DNA from: Streptomyces lydicus
GTDB taxonomy: Bacteria > Actinomycetota > Actinomycetes > Streptomycetales > Streptomycetaceae
Reading direction: 5' to 3'
NCBI RefSeq assembly: GCF_001729485.1
Contig: NZ_CP017157.1
Coordinates: 5,394,001 to 5,458,000, forward strand
Length of the DNA stretch: 64,000 bases
A program made the position numbers and the translations under genes. Shown here piece after piece: positions 25,856 through 34,703 of this stretch; positions within the stretch are counted from its first letter, which is position 1, and each line of letters starts with the position of its first letter. The notes beneath the pieces are model-generated. The model did no database searches. It had not been told where the DNA came from and was given only the letters and a program-made list of their open reading frames with translations.

Positions 25856-27900
25856 CAGGCCCCCACCGCGGCCGGTCCCCCGCCCAGATAGCGGCCCAGG
25901 GCGGTCAGCGGGAAGACCTGGCGGTAGAGGTGGTAGTTGATGGAGAAGTCCCAGGGGAAGCCCGTACCGGTGAAGTACGGCTCGTCCCAGGAGCCGTCCT
26001 CGCGCTGGGTGCCGGTCAGCCAGCGCACCCCGCGGCGCACCGCCTCGCTCTCCCGCTCCCCGGCCGCGAGCAGCGCCATCAGCGCCCAGGCGGTCTGCGA
26101 GGCGGTCGAGACGCCGCGCCCGGCCCACCGTTCCTTGTCCTGGTACGACCGCTGGTCCTCACCCCAGCCGCCGTCGTCGTTCTGCACCGTCTGCAGCCAG
26201 CGCACGGCCCGGCGGACGGCGGGGTGCGAGCCGGGGATGCCGGCCGCGGCGAGCGCGGGGAGCACCGACCCGGTGCCGTAGACATAGTTGGTGCCCCAGC
26301 GTCCGAACCAGGCGCCGCTGGGCTCCTGTTCGGCCAGCAGCCAGGCGATGCCGCGGCGGGTGCGCGGGTCGTGCGCGCGGCCGACGTCGGCGAGCATCTC
26401 GACGACGTGGGCGGTGACGTCGGCCGACGGCGGGTCGATGACCTCCCCGAAGTCGCAGAAGGGCAGGCGGTTGGGGAACGGGCTGGTGTTGTCGACGTCG
26501 AAGGCGCCCCAGCCCCCGTTCCTGGACTGCATGCCGAAGTTCCAGCGCACCGCGCGGTGCACCGCGTCCTCGACCCGCTGGGGGTCGGGGTGCCGGACGC
26601 GGCGCAGCGCCAGCACCACCTCGGCGGTGTCGTCGATGTCCGGGTAGTTGTCGTTCTCGAACTCGAACGCCCAGCCGCCGGAGGGGAGTTGGGGGCGCTG
26701 CACGCTCCAGTCGCCGGGCCGGCGGATCTGCTCGGCGAGCATCCAGTCCGCGGCCTTGACCAGCTGCGGGTGGTCGGCGGGCACACCGGCGTCGGCGAGC
26801 GCGATGGTGGCCAGGCAGGTGTCCCAGACCGGGGACTGGCACGCCTCGATCATCCGGGTGGGGGCGCTCCCCCCGGCGTCGCCGGGGGAACCGCCGTCCT
26901 CACGCCATACCGCGAAGCGGTCCAGCGACGCGAGGCCCGTACGCAGCACCGGATGGTCGAGGTCGTATCCCAGGAGGTGCAGGGCGATGACGGAGTAGAC
27001 GGCGGGGGGCTGGATGCCGCCCCAGCAGCCGTCGTTCTCCTGCCGTTCGATGATCCAGCGGGCGGCGGAGCGCATCGCCGCGCCGCGCAGCTTGCGCAGC
27101 GCCACCCTGTGGTACAGGTGCAGCGCCTTGTCGAGGCGCTGGAAGAGGCCGTCCCAGCTGGTGGCCGGGGCGAGCGGGCGCGGCGGGGCCGGCCGGCGCG
27201 GATCGACGTGCAGCTCGTCCAGGGCGAACGGCGCGGGGCGCACGGGGCGTTTGGCCGAGACGACGGTCAGCGGCACGATGGTCTGCCGCGCCCAGCAGCC
27301 GAAGTCGTAGATGTTGAGCGGGAACCACTTGGGGAGGTAGAGGAGCTCCGGCGGCAGTTCGGGCAGGTCGTCCCACTTCCACCAGCCGAAGAGCGCCAGC
27401 CAGATGCGGGTGAAGACCCGGGTGGCGGCGACTCCGCCCTGCTCGCGGATCCAGGCCGAGGCCCTGGCCATGTGGGGCGCGTCGGGCGCGTCGCCGGCGA
27501 GCCGGAGGGCGACGTACGCCTCGACGGTGGCGGACAGTTCACCGGGCCCGCCGTAGAAGGTGGCCCAGGTGCCGTCCGGTCGCTGCTCGCCGCGGATGTG
27601 GCGGCCCGCGGCCTCGGTGGTCCTGCGGTCCTGGATTCCCAGGAACTGACGGAGCAGCAGGTCCTCTGCGTCCATCGTGACGTTGGTCTCGAGGTCGCCC
27701 TTCCACCATCCGGCGGGGTCCTGGAGGGACAGCAGGTGGTCGGTGGCGCGGGCGGTCGCGCGGCGGGCCGCTTCCGCCGTGTCGTCGAGGACGGCGGTGC
27801 GGATTCTGTCGGTCGGTTCGGTTGTCTCAGCGGTGGCATCGCTGGCCGAAGGGGCCCGGGGCGGCAGCGCCCCGGTGCTTCCGTCGGTCGTCGCTGTCAT
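25855..27900 (-). CDS. shc: squalene-hopene cyclase
   Basis: A 681-residue class II terpene cyclase, close to the usual length of about 630-680. The protonating DXDD motif is DIDDTA (Asp421-Asp424). Several QW repeats occur, e.g. QNDDGGWGEDQ, QEDGSWDEPYFTG and QRPDGTWATFYG. It cyclises squalene to hopene/hopanol at the membrane. The first 30 residues are an unstructured Ser/Thr/Ala leader. ATG at 27900. The stop overlaps the hpnG start; 107 nt separate it from the prenyl synthase gene. Confidence 0.97.
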   Translation of the reverse strand: MTATTDGSTGALPPRAPSASDATAETTEPTDRIRTAVLDDTAEAARRATARATDHLLSLQDPAGWWKGDLETNVTMDAEDLLLRQFLGIQDRRTTEAAGRHIRGEQRPDGTWATFYGGPGELSATVEAYVALRLAGDAPDAPHMARASAWIREQGGVAATRVFTRIWLALFGWWKWDDLPELPPELLYLPKWFPLNIYDFGCWARQTIVPLTVVSAKRPVRPAPFALDELHVDPRRPAPPRPLAPATSWDGLFQRLDKALHLYHRVALRKLRGAAMRSAARWIIERQENDGCWGGIQPPAVYSVIALHLLGYDLDHPVLRTGLASLDRFAVWREDGGSPGDAGGSAPTRMIEACQSPVWDTCLATIALADAGVPADHPQLVKAADWMLAEQIRRPGDWSVQRPQLPSGGWAFEFENDNYPDIDDTAEVVLALRRVRHPDPQRVEDAVHRAVRWNFGMQSRNGGWGAFDVDNTSPFPNRLPFCDFGEVIDPPSADVTAHVVEMLADVGRAHDPRTRRGIAWLLAEQEPSGAWFGRWGTNYVYGTGSVLPALAAAGIPGSHPAVRRAVRWLQTVQNDDGGWGEDQRSYQDKERWAGRGVSTASQTAWALMALLAAGERESEAVRRGVRWLTGTQREDGSWDEPYFTGTGFPWDFSINYHLYRQVFPLTALGRYLGGGPAAVGA

Positions 27901-28007
27901 GGCTTCCCCTTCGGCAGTGAACTGTCAAAGCGTGCTCAGGGATTCCGTCGGCCGATGCCCGGCTGGCACCGGCCGGCGACTGCGATCTATTCGGAGTCGG
28001 TGGCGAA

Positions 28008-29072
28008 TCATCTCTCGCGTACGACGACGAAGTCCGCGAGGGCGACGAGCTGTGCGCGGACCTTTTCCGGCATCTCGATCTCGTCCAGCGCGGCGATGGC
28101 GGTGGCGTGCTGGCGGCGGGCCTCCTGGGAGGTCCACTCACGGCCGCCGGCCTCCTCGATGAGGGCCGCCCGGGAGGCGAACTCCTCCTCGGTGAAGTCG
28201 GCGATCTCGGTCTCGCTCTTCTTGGCGTCGGCGGCCAGGATCCGGGCCAGCCGCTCGGAGGCCGGGCCGCCGGCGTCGAGCGCGGCGACGACCGGCAGCG
28301 ACTTCTTGCGCTGGCGCAGATCGCTCCAGGTCTGCTTGCCGGTGGCCTCCGGGTCGCCCCAGATGCCGAGCAGGTCGTCGACGGCCTGGAAGGCGAGCCC
28401 GAGGTGGTAGCCGTACTTCTCCAGGGTGTCCGCGGTGCGGTCGTCGGCGCCGCCGAGCACCGCTCCGATGGAGACGGCGCAGGCCAGCAGCGCGCCGGTC
28501 TTGTTGCCCTCCATCTCCAGGCACTCCTCGACGGTGACCCGCTCGCGGTGCTCGTAGGAGATGTCCTGCGCCTGGCCGTCGATCAGCTTGCGGGTGGCCA
28601 GGGTGAGCCGGCGGGTGGCGCGGCCGGCGTCGACCGTGCCCAGTTCCAGCAGTATTTCGTTGGCGAGCGCGAACAGCGCGTCCCCGACGAGGATGGCCTG
28701 CGCGGGGCCGTGCACCTTCCACACCGTGTCGCGGTGCCGGCGCTGCTCGTCGCCGTCCATGAGGTCGTCGTGCAGCAGCGAGAAGTTGTGCACCAGCTCG
28801 ACGGCGACCGCGCCGGGGATGCCGACCTCGGGGGCCGCGCCGGCGGCCTCCGCCGACAGCAGGGCGAGCGCGGGCCGCACCGCCTTGCCGCTGTCGCCCG
28901 AGCTGGGGTTGCCTTCGGCGTCGATCCAGCCGAAGTGGTACGCGGCGACGGTGTCCATGGGAGGAGCGAGCCGGTTGACGGCGGCACGCAGCACGGGAGT
29001 GGCGAGTGTCCGCCCACGCTCAAGCAGCGCGGTGACGCTCGCGGTGTCGATAGCTGGGGAAGCCGGATTCAC
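28008..29072 (-). CDS. polyprenyl (farnesyl) diphosphate synthase
   Basis: A 354-residue trans-isoprenyl diphosphate synthase. The first Asp-rich motif is LLHDDLMDGDEQRRH (DDxxD), the second region QAVDDLLGIWGD, with GKAVRP and GNKTGALLACA. In the hpn operon it most likely makes farnesyl diphosphate for HpnD. I chose the GTG at 29072, which has GAGGAG 5 nt upstream. An in-frame ATG at 29129 overlaps the hpnE stop and also has AGGAGG, but the 19 extra codons use A/T third positions unlike the rest of the gene. Confidence 0.9.
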   Translation of the reverse strand: MNPASPAIDTASVTALLERGRTLATPVLRAAVNRLAPPMDTVAAYHFGWIDAEGNPSSGDSGKAVRPALALLSAEAAGAAPEVGIPGAVAVELVHNFSLLHDDLMDGDEQRRHRDTVWKVHGPAQAILVGDALFALANEILLELGTVDAGRATRRLTLATRKLIDGQAQDISYEHRERVTVEECLEMEGNKTGALLACAVSIGAVLGGADDRTADTLEKYGYHLGLAFQAVDDLLGIWGDPEATGKQTWSDLRQRKKSLPVVAALDAGGPASERLARILAADAKKSETEIADFTEEEFASRAALIEEAGGREWTSQEARRQHATAIAALDEIEMPEKVRAQLVALADFVVVRER

Positions 29073-29125
29073 GGTTTCTCCTCTGTTTCCGATGCTCGTG
29101 CTCGTGCGAGCGCTCGTACTCGTAG

Positions 29126-30535
29126 TCATGCCGCCTCCTGAGGCAACTGGCCCTGGGGGAAGCCGAGTTCGGTGAGTGCCTCGCGAGCGGCGGCAGTGCC
29201 GCTGCGAACAGCGCTTTCCATGGTCGCGGGCCACCCGGTGGCGGTCCACGCACCGGCCAGGAACAGGCCGGGGGCTTGGGTGCGGGCGGCGGGGCGGAGC
29301 CTGCCGACGCCCGGTGCGGGCGCGAAGGTCGCGGTGCGCTCGCGGGTGACGAAGAAGTCGCAGATCCGGGCGCCGCGCGCGGCGGGCAGCAGTCGCTCCA
29401 GCTCGGGCAGGTAGCGGGCCCGGAGCTTGCCGACCGGGTGGTCGATCTCGTCCTGCGCGGCGGACTGCGAGACGGCCAGGTACTGGCGGCCCTCGCCGCC
29501 CTCGGCGCGCGTCAGTCCCGAGCCGTCGGTGCGGTCGAAGACCCATTGGACGGGTGAGCCGACCGCGGCGAAGAAGGGGCGGCGCAGCACCTTGCGGTCG
29601 TAGACGACGTGGAGGTTCAGGATCGGTGCGGTGCCGATGTCCAGCAGGCGGTCCTGCCCGTCCAGCGCGCCGTCGGGCAGCAGGGCGTGCGCCTCGCGCT
29701 GCGGTACGGCGAGGACGACGGTGTCCGCGGCGAGTTGCTCGCTGCCGTGCGGGCCGTTCTCCACCGCGACCCGCCAGCCGCCCTCCGTACGCTCGACGGC
29801 CGCGGCGCGGGTGCGCAGCGCGATGCGGACGCCGGCCTTCTCCAGCGCCGTGCGCGCGAGGGTGTCGTGGACGTCGCCGAGCGGGACGCGGGACCAGCCG
29901 ATGTCGGCGGCGCCGGGGGCGGACAGCAGGCCGGTCTTGAAGACCTTGGCGGCCAGGCCCAGCGAGGCGTCCGCGGCGCGGGCGTTGAGGGTGGCGATGC
30001 CGACCAGGTCCCACAGGGCCTCGACCGCGCGGGCGGACTGGCCGTGACGACGCAGCCAGCTGCCGAAGTCGACGCCGTCCAGGGCCGGGTCGGCCGGGTC
30101 CAGGGCCTTGAGCGCGAGGGTGGCCCGCACGACTCCGGCCCGTTCGGCCGGCGACAGGTGCGGGTAGCTCGCGAGGCTCCGGGCGAGGTGCAGCGGGACG
30201 GGCAGGGCGGTGCGGCGCAGCCGGCCCAGCCGCATCCGGTCGGCGTCCAGGACGGGTACGTCCATCCGGTCCTGCAGCGGCACCAGGTGTGCGGCGCCGA
30301 GCCGCTCCAGCAGTTCGCGGTAGGCGGTGCAGCAGCGCAGGTACACGTGCTGGCCGTTGTCGACGCTCAGCTCGCCGGCGGCGCTGTCGCGGCGGAAGGA
30401 GAAGACCAGACCGCCGAGCCGGGGCCGGCCCTCGACGAGGGTGACGCGCAGCCCCGCGCCGGCCAGCGCGAGCGCCGCGGTCGTGCCCGCGAGTCCGCCC
30501 CCGACGACCACCGCCGCGGTGCCGTGCGCTGTCAT
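29126..30535 (-). CDS. hpnE: hydroxysqualene dehydroxylase HpnE
   Basis: A 469-residue FAD-dependent amine-oxidase-fold enzyme reducing hydroxysqualene to squalene, the third step of the HpnCDE route. Rossmann motif VVVGGGLAGTTAALALAGAG at the N terminus, EGRPRLGGLVFSF, DNGQHVYLRCC, and the C-terminal FAD motif LAGAWTATGWPATMESAVRSG. ATG at 30535 follows GGGGGAG by 5 nt. It is 100 nt from hpnD and 53 nt from the prenyl synthase gene (using its GTG start). Confidence 0.93.
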   Translation of the reverse strand: MTAHGTAAVVVGGGLAGTTAALALAGAGLRVTLVEGRPRLGGLVFSFRRDSAAGELSVDNGQHVYLRCCTAYRELLERLGAAHLVPLQDRMDVPVLDADRMRLGRLRRTALPVPLHLARSLASYPHLSPAERAGVVRATLALKALDPADPALDGVDFGSWLRRHGQSARAVEALWDLVGIATLNARAADASLGLAAKVFKTGLLSAPGAADIGWSRVPLGDVHDTLARTALEKAGVRIALRTRAAAVERTEGGWRVAVENGPHGSEQLAADTVVLAVPQREAHALLPDGALDGQDRLLDIGTAPILNLHVVYDRKVLRRPFFAAVGSPVQWVFDRTDGSGLTRAEGGEGRQYLAVSQSAAQDEIDHPVGKLRARYLPELERLLPAARGARICDFFVTRERTATFAPAPGVGRLRPAARTQAPGLFLAGAWTATGWPATMESAVRSGTAAAREALTELGFPQGQLPQEAA

Positions 30536-30635
30536 GTGCTCTCCCCCCGTACGTGTGGCATGGACGCAGGGGTCCGGGGAACGGTTGCCCGCCGAGGTGA
30601 CGCGGGGTCCCCGCCGTCGTGCGTGGCCCGGCGCA

Positions 30636-31589
30636 TCATCCACGCCTCCTGACGGCCTGCCGGCGGCCGATCGCCCGCGCGTCGAGGCCGGACAGTCCGC
30701 GCACCGCGACGAACGCCTTCTCCCGGCCGGGCAGCGAGACCCGGCCGCGCAGCACCGCCTCGGGGTCGGCGGCGATCCGGGTGAGCAGGCGGTGGTAGAT
30801 GCCGGCCATCGCGGCCACGCAGGCGCCGCTGCGCCGGTCGAGCATCGGCAGCAGCCGGAAGCCCTCGGCGAACAGCGCACGGGCCCGCTTGACCTCGTGG
30901 TGCACCAGGCCGGTGAAGTCGGAGCCGGGCGGCGGGACCGCACGGTCGAACCCCGCCGAGCAGCCGAACTTGGCGAGGTCCTCGGCCGGCAGGTAGGTCC
31001 GGCCGTTGCCGGCGTCCTCGCGAACGTCCCTGAGGATGTTGGTGAGTTGGAGGGCGAGGCCGAGGGTGTCGGCGTACTCGGAGGCGTGCTCGGCGTCCGG
31101 CGCGCCGGGGACGGTCCCGAACACGCCGAGGGAGAGCCGGCCGATGGCTCCGGCGACGCAGCGGCAGTAGACCTTGAGCTCGTCCCAGGTCTCGTAGGTC
31201 TCGCCGCGCACGTCCGCCAGCACGCCGTCGATCAGCTCGTCCAGCGCGTCGAGCGGCACCGGGAAGCGGCCGGCGGCATCGGCGAGCGCCACGGCCACCG
31301 GGTCGGTGTCGTCCTCCTCGATCCGGCCGTCCTTGATGCGTGCCAGCAGCGCCCGGGTGTCCTCCAGGCGCTGCTGCTTGGCAGCGTTCTCCAGCGTGCC
31401 GTCGCCGATGTCGTCGACCCGGCGGGAGAAGGCGTAGAGCGCCGACATCGCCTGCCGCTTGTCGGTCGGCAGCAGCCGGATGCCGTAGGCGAAGTTGCGT
31501 GCCTGCTGCCCGGTGACGGCCTCGCAGTAGCGATACGCAGCGAGCACCGGCGCGGACGCGTGTGCGGTTGCCTCCACGGTCCGGCTCAC
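30636..31589 (-). CDS. hpnD: presqualene diphosphate synthase HpnD
   Basis: A 317-residue squalene/phytoene-synthase-family enzyme joining two farnesyl diphosphates into presqualene diphosphate. Both Asp-rich motifs are present: FSRRVDDIGDG (DxxxD, near residue 58) and LQLTNILRDVREDAGNGRTY. The GTG start at 31589 overlaps the hpnC stop (GTGA), so the pair is translationally coupled. Confidence 0.94.
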   Translation of the reverse strand: MSRTVEATAHASAPVLAAYRYCEAVTGQQARNFAYGIRLLPTDKRQAMSALYAFSRRVDDIGDGTLENAAKQQRLEDTRALLARIKDGRIEEDDTDPVAVALADAAGRFPVPLDALDELIDGVLADVRGETYETWDELKVYCRCVAGAIGRLSLGVFGTVPGAPDAEHASEYADTLGLALQLTNILRDVREDAGNGRTYLPAEDLAKFGCSAGFDRAVPPPGSDFTGLVHHEVKRARALFAEGFRLLPMLDRRSGACVAAMAGIYHRLLTRIAADPEAVLRGRVSLPGREKAFVAVRGLSGLDARAIGRRQAVRRRG

Positions 31590-32533
31590 CCCTCTCTTCG
31601 CATTGTCGCCGCCACCTCGCGCAGCAGGCTGAGCTTGGTCGGCTTGGGCGGTCCAGGGAGTACGTCGTGTTCGGCGGCCGCGACCGCCTGGAGTGCGGCA
31701 CGGCCGCCGGCCACGAAACCGGCCAGCAGCAGCTTGAGCCTGCCGTGGACGCTACCCACCAGCGGGGTGCCTTCATTCAGCAGCTCACGGGCGCGTTCCG
31801 CTTCGAACGCGATCAGTGCGCGCACCGATGCGCCCCCGCTGGGGGCGGCCAAATCGGCCTCTGTGACGCCGAAGCGTTTCAGGTCCTCGGCGGGGAGGTA
31901 GACCCGGTCGCGCCCGAGGTCCTCGGCCACGTCCTGGATGTGTTCGACGAGCTGCAGCGCGGTGCACACCGCGTCGGAGCGGCGGATGCGCTCGGGCGAC
32001 GAGGTGCCGGTGATGCCGAGGACGAGCCGGCCGACGGGGTTGGCGGACAGCTCGCAGTAGGCGACCAGGTCGTCGTAGGTGGCGTAGCGGCTGATCCGCT
32101 GGTCCTGGCGGTTGGCCTCGATCAGGCCGAGGAAGGGCTCGGGGGTCAGCTCGCAGCGGCGGACGGTCGGGCCGAGGCGGCGCATCAGGGGGTGCTTGGG
32201 GCCCGGGGCGCGGTCGCTGAAGACACGCCGCAGGTCCGCCTCCAGCGCGTCGAGCAGCGCCGGGCGGTCGTCGTACTGGGCGCGGTCGAGTCCGAGGAGT
32301 ACGGCATCGCCGCCGCCGGGGGCGAGATCGCCGTCGCCGATGTCGTCGACGAGCCGGGCGAAGCCGTAGACGGCCATCAGATCGGCCCGCCACGCGCGGG
32401 GCAGGAAGAACGGCGCGACCGGGAAGTTCTCGTGTGCGGCCTGGTCGAGCACGGTGCGCGTCTGGTCCCGCCCGTCACCCGTCGCCACCCTTCGGAGGAA
32501 GGCGCGACGCGCCCGCTCGTTGTCTCGGCTCAC
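31586..32533 (-). CDS. hpnC: hydroxysqualene synthase HpnC
   Basis: A 315-residue squalene/phytoene-synthase-family protein converting presqualene diphosphate to hydroxysqualene. It has FARLVDDIGDGDLAPGG and LQLVEHIQDVAEDLGRDRVY with the expected aspartates, and NFPVAPFFLPRAWR near the N terminus typical of HpnC. It is the first gene of the hopanoid operon. GTG at 32533 lacks a clear Shine-Dalgarno sequence. Confidence 0.94.
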   Translation of the reverse strand: MSRDNERARRAFLRRVATGDGRDQTRTVLDQAAHENFPVAPFFLPRAWRADLMAVYGFARLVDDIGDGDLAPGGGDAVLLGLDRAQYDDRPALLDALEADLRRVFSDRAPGPKHPLMRRLGPTVRRCELTPEPFLGLIEANRQDQRISRYATYDDLVAYCELSANPVGRLVLGITGTSSPERIRRSDAVCTALQLVEHIQDVAEDLGRDRVYLPAEDLKRFGVTEADLAAPSGGASVRALIAFEAERARELLNEGTPLVGSVHGRLKLLLAGFVAGGRAALQAVAAAEHDVLPGPPKPTKLSLLREVAATMRREG

Positions 32534-32596
32534 CGGGGGCTGCCCGGCGCATTTCGGTGCCGGAGCGAACCAGTAGCCATTGCCGTCACGTCTCCC

Positions 32597-32625
32597 GTTC
32601 TACACCGCCAAGCTAAAACATCCTA
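32597..32625 (-). promoter_or_regulatory. probable promoter of the hopanoid operon
   Basis: On the minus strand TAGGAT (32625-32620), the preferred streptomycete -10 hexamer, lies about 87 nt before hpnC; a second candidate, TAGAAC (32602-32597), follows 17 nt later. No consensus -35 is visible. Confidence 0.35.
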
Positions 32626-32853
32626 TTTCGGACACGCCGCGCCCGGCGACGCGCTCCGATCGAGCTCTCATCACCCTCTTGGATGAGAATTGCCCGACTT
32701 GTACCACTTATGCTGTTCGGTACCCGTACAGCTTACGCCGTACATCTCAGCCACGTCCGAGCGGGTACCGAAGCCCGGGGCAACGATCGGGCCAACAGCC
32801 ACCCGGCGTGAACTACGCCCGACACCGCCGGAGTTGAGCCTTCCGCACCATGA

Positions 32854-32884
32854 AGGCCCCCGCGAGTCCACCTCGCGGGGGCCT
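32854..32884 (-). terminator. terminator of the ABC exporter operon
   Basis: A perfect 13-bp stem, AGGCCCCCGCGAG (32854-32866) with CTCGCGGGGGCCT (32872-32884), 5-nt loop, directly after the ATPase gene. Confidence 0.8.
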
Positions 32885-32900
32885 ACGGGTGCGGGAGGGG

Positions 32901-33704
32901 CTACTTGCCCGTCTCCTTCTCGTACGCCTTGATGACCTCGTCGGTGGGGCCGTCCATCAGCAGTTCGCCGCGTTCCAGCCACAGCACGCGGTCGCAGGTG
33001 TCGCGGATGGACTTGTTGTTGTGGCTGACCAGGAAGACCGTGCCGGCTTCCTTGCGCAGCTCGCGGATGCGGGCCTCGGAGCGCTTCTGGAAGGCCCGGT
33101 CGCCGGTGGCCAGGGCCTCGTCGATCATCAGCACGTCGTGGTCCTTGGCCGCGGCGATGGAGAACCGCAGCCGGGCGGCCATGCCGGAGGAGTAGGTGCG
33201 CATCGGCAGCGAGATGAAGTCGCCCTTCTCGTTGATGCCGGAGAAGTCGACGATGCCGTCGTAGCGCTCGCGGATCTGCTCACGCGACATGCCCATGGCC
33301 AGACCGCCCAGGACGACGTTCTTCTCGCCGGTCAGGTCGTTCATCAGGGCCGCGTTGACGCCCAGCAGCGAGGGCTGGCCGTGGGTGTAGACCTTGCCGC
33401 GCTCGGCGGGCAGCAGCCCGGCCACCGCCTTGAGCAGCGTGGACTTGCCCGAGCCGTTGGAGCCGATCAGGCCGATGGACTCGCCGCGGTAGGCGGTGAA
33501 GGACACGCCCTTGACCGCGTGCACCTCGCGCACACCGGTGGACGGCTTGCGGCGGATGATCCGGTTCAGCGCCGCGGTGGCACTGCCCCGGCCCGCACCG
33601 GTGCCGTAGACGCGGTAGACGATGTGCAGGTCGTCCGCGATCACCGTCGGGATACGCTCCCCCGCCGCCTCGGTCGGCTGGAGGCCGTTGTTCTGCTCAG
33701 CCAC
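32901..33704 (-). CDS. ABC transporter ATP-binding protein, TagH/Wzt-like
   Basis: A 267-residue ATPase of the polysaccharide/teichoic-acid export type. Walker A GSNGSGKST, signature TYSSGMAARLRFSIA, Walker B DVLMIDEALATGD and H loop LVSHNNK. The long N-terminal region before Walker A (VREVHAVKGVSF preceded by about 60 residues) is typical of TagH/Wzt. There is no C-terminal substrate-recognition domain. GTG at 33704 with GAGGAG upstream overlaps the permease stop by 8 nt. Last gene of the seven-gene operon. Confidence 0.92.
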   Translation of the reverse strand: MAEQNNGLQPTEAAGERIPTVIADDLHIVYRVYGTGAGRGSATAALNRIIRRKPSTGVREVHAVKGVSFTAYRGESIGLIGSNGSGKSTLLKAVAGLLPAERGKVYTHGQPSLLGVNAALMNDLTGEKNVVLGGLAMGMSREQIRERYDGIVDFSGINEKGDFISLPMRTYSSGMAARLRFSIAAAKDHDVLMIDEALATGDRAFQKRSEARIRELRKEAGTVFLVSHNNKSIRDTCDRVLWLERGELLMDGPTDEVIKAYEKETGK

Positions 33705-34635
33705 GTCCGTACCGCTCCTCAGCCTTCCAGAAGTACACAAAACCGACGACGCCCATCAGCAGCGCCCATCCGCCGGCGAACGCCCACACGTGCGGCGGCA
33801 GCTGCTTGTGCGTGAAGCTGTCGATCAGCGCGAAACGCATCAGGTCGATGTACACCGCGGCCGGATTGGCGTAGAGCAGGACCTCGACGAACTGCGGGAC
33901 GTGCTTGCCCTTGAGGATCAGGTCGATGCTGAACATCACGCCGGACGCGTACATCCACGTCCGCATGATGAAGGGCATCAGCTGCGCCAGGTCCGGGGTC
34001 TTGGAGCCCAGCCGCGCCATGACCATCGCCAGGCCGGTGTTGAACACGAACTGCAGGGCCAGCGCCGGGAGCACCAGCAGCCAGGACCAGGTCGGCATCT
34101 GCCCGAAGCCGAGCAGGATCAGCACCAGCACGCCCATCGAGAACAGCAGCTGCTGCAACTGCATCAGGCAGAACGACACCGGCAGACACGCCCGCGGGAA
34201 GTGCAGCGCGCGCACCAGACCGAGGTTGCCGGAGATCGCCCGGGTACCGGCCATCACCGAACTCTGGGTGAAGGTGAAGATGAAGACGCCGGTCACCAGG
34301 AACGGGACGAAGTCGGGGACACCCTTCCGCGTACCGATCAGCAAGCCGAAGATCAAGTAGTAGACGAGCGCGTTCAGCAGGGGCGTGGCCACCTGCCAGA
34401 CCTGTCCCAGCTTGGCCTGGCTGTACTGCGCCGTCAGCTTCGCGCTGGCGAAGGCGGAGATGAAGTGCCGCCGCTGCCACAGCTGCCGGACGTACTCCGG
34501 GAGGCTGGGCCGGGCCCCGCTCTGCGCGAGCCCGTACTTCTGGGCCCGCTGGGCGGGCGAGAGCCCTTCGTCGGAAGCTGGCGGGGCACTCATGGCGACC
34601 GCACTGTCGTGCGTGGTCTCGCTCACAGTTGACAC
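33697..34635 (-). CDS. ABC-2 type permease, TagG/Wzm-like exporter
   Basis: A 312-residue membrane protein with six predicted hydrophobic segments, among them LLNALVYYLIFGLLIG, VPFLVTGVFIFTFTQ and the last segment WAFAGGWALLMGVVGFVYFW. YSQAKLGQVWQVATPLLNALVYY is the ABC2_membrane entry motif. With the TagH-like ATPase it should export an undecaprenol- or lipid-linked glycan or polyol polymer. GTG at 34635 follows GAGGA by 5 nt; a GTG three codons later is possible. It is 68 nt after the glycosyltransferase gene. Confidence 0.9.
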   Translation of the reverse strand: MSTVSETTHDSAVAMSAPPASDEGLSPAQRAQKYGLAQSGARPSLPEYVRQLWQRRHFISAFASAKLTAQYSQAKLGQVWQVATPLLNALVYYLIFGLLIGTRKGVPDFVPFLVTGVFIFTFTQSSVMAGTRAISGNLGLVRALHFPRACLPVSFCLMQLQQLLFSMGVLVLILLGFGQMPTWSWLLVLPALALQFVFNTGLAMVMARLGSKTPDLAQLMPFIMRTWMYASGVMFSIDLILKGKHVPQFVEVLLYANPAAVYIDLMRFALIDSFTHKQLPPHVWAFAGGWALLMGVVGFVYFWKAEERYGRG

Positions 34636-34703
34636 TTTCGTCCTCAAGGTGCGCTGCCGGGGCCACGCCCCGGTTCGCGCTGATGCTCTCAGATACGAGC
34701 TTG

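Larger units (their letters stand above)
32534..32900. other. intergenic region upstream of the hopanoid operon
   Basis: 367 nt containing the probable hopanoid promoter, an AT-rich stretch (about 32605-32630 and 32680-32755) and the terminator of the ABC transporter operon. No plausible gene is seen. Confidence 0.6.

Noticed and set aside
25822..28410. Plus-strand frame of 862 codons opposite shc
   Set aside because: Same shadow pattern; shc motifs on the other strand are decisive.
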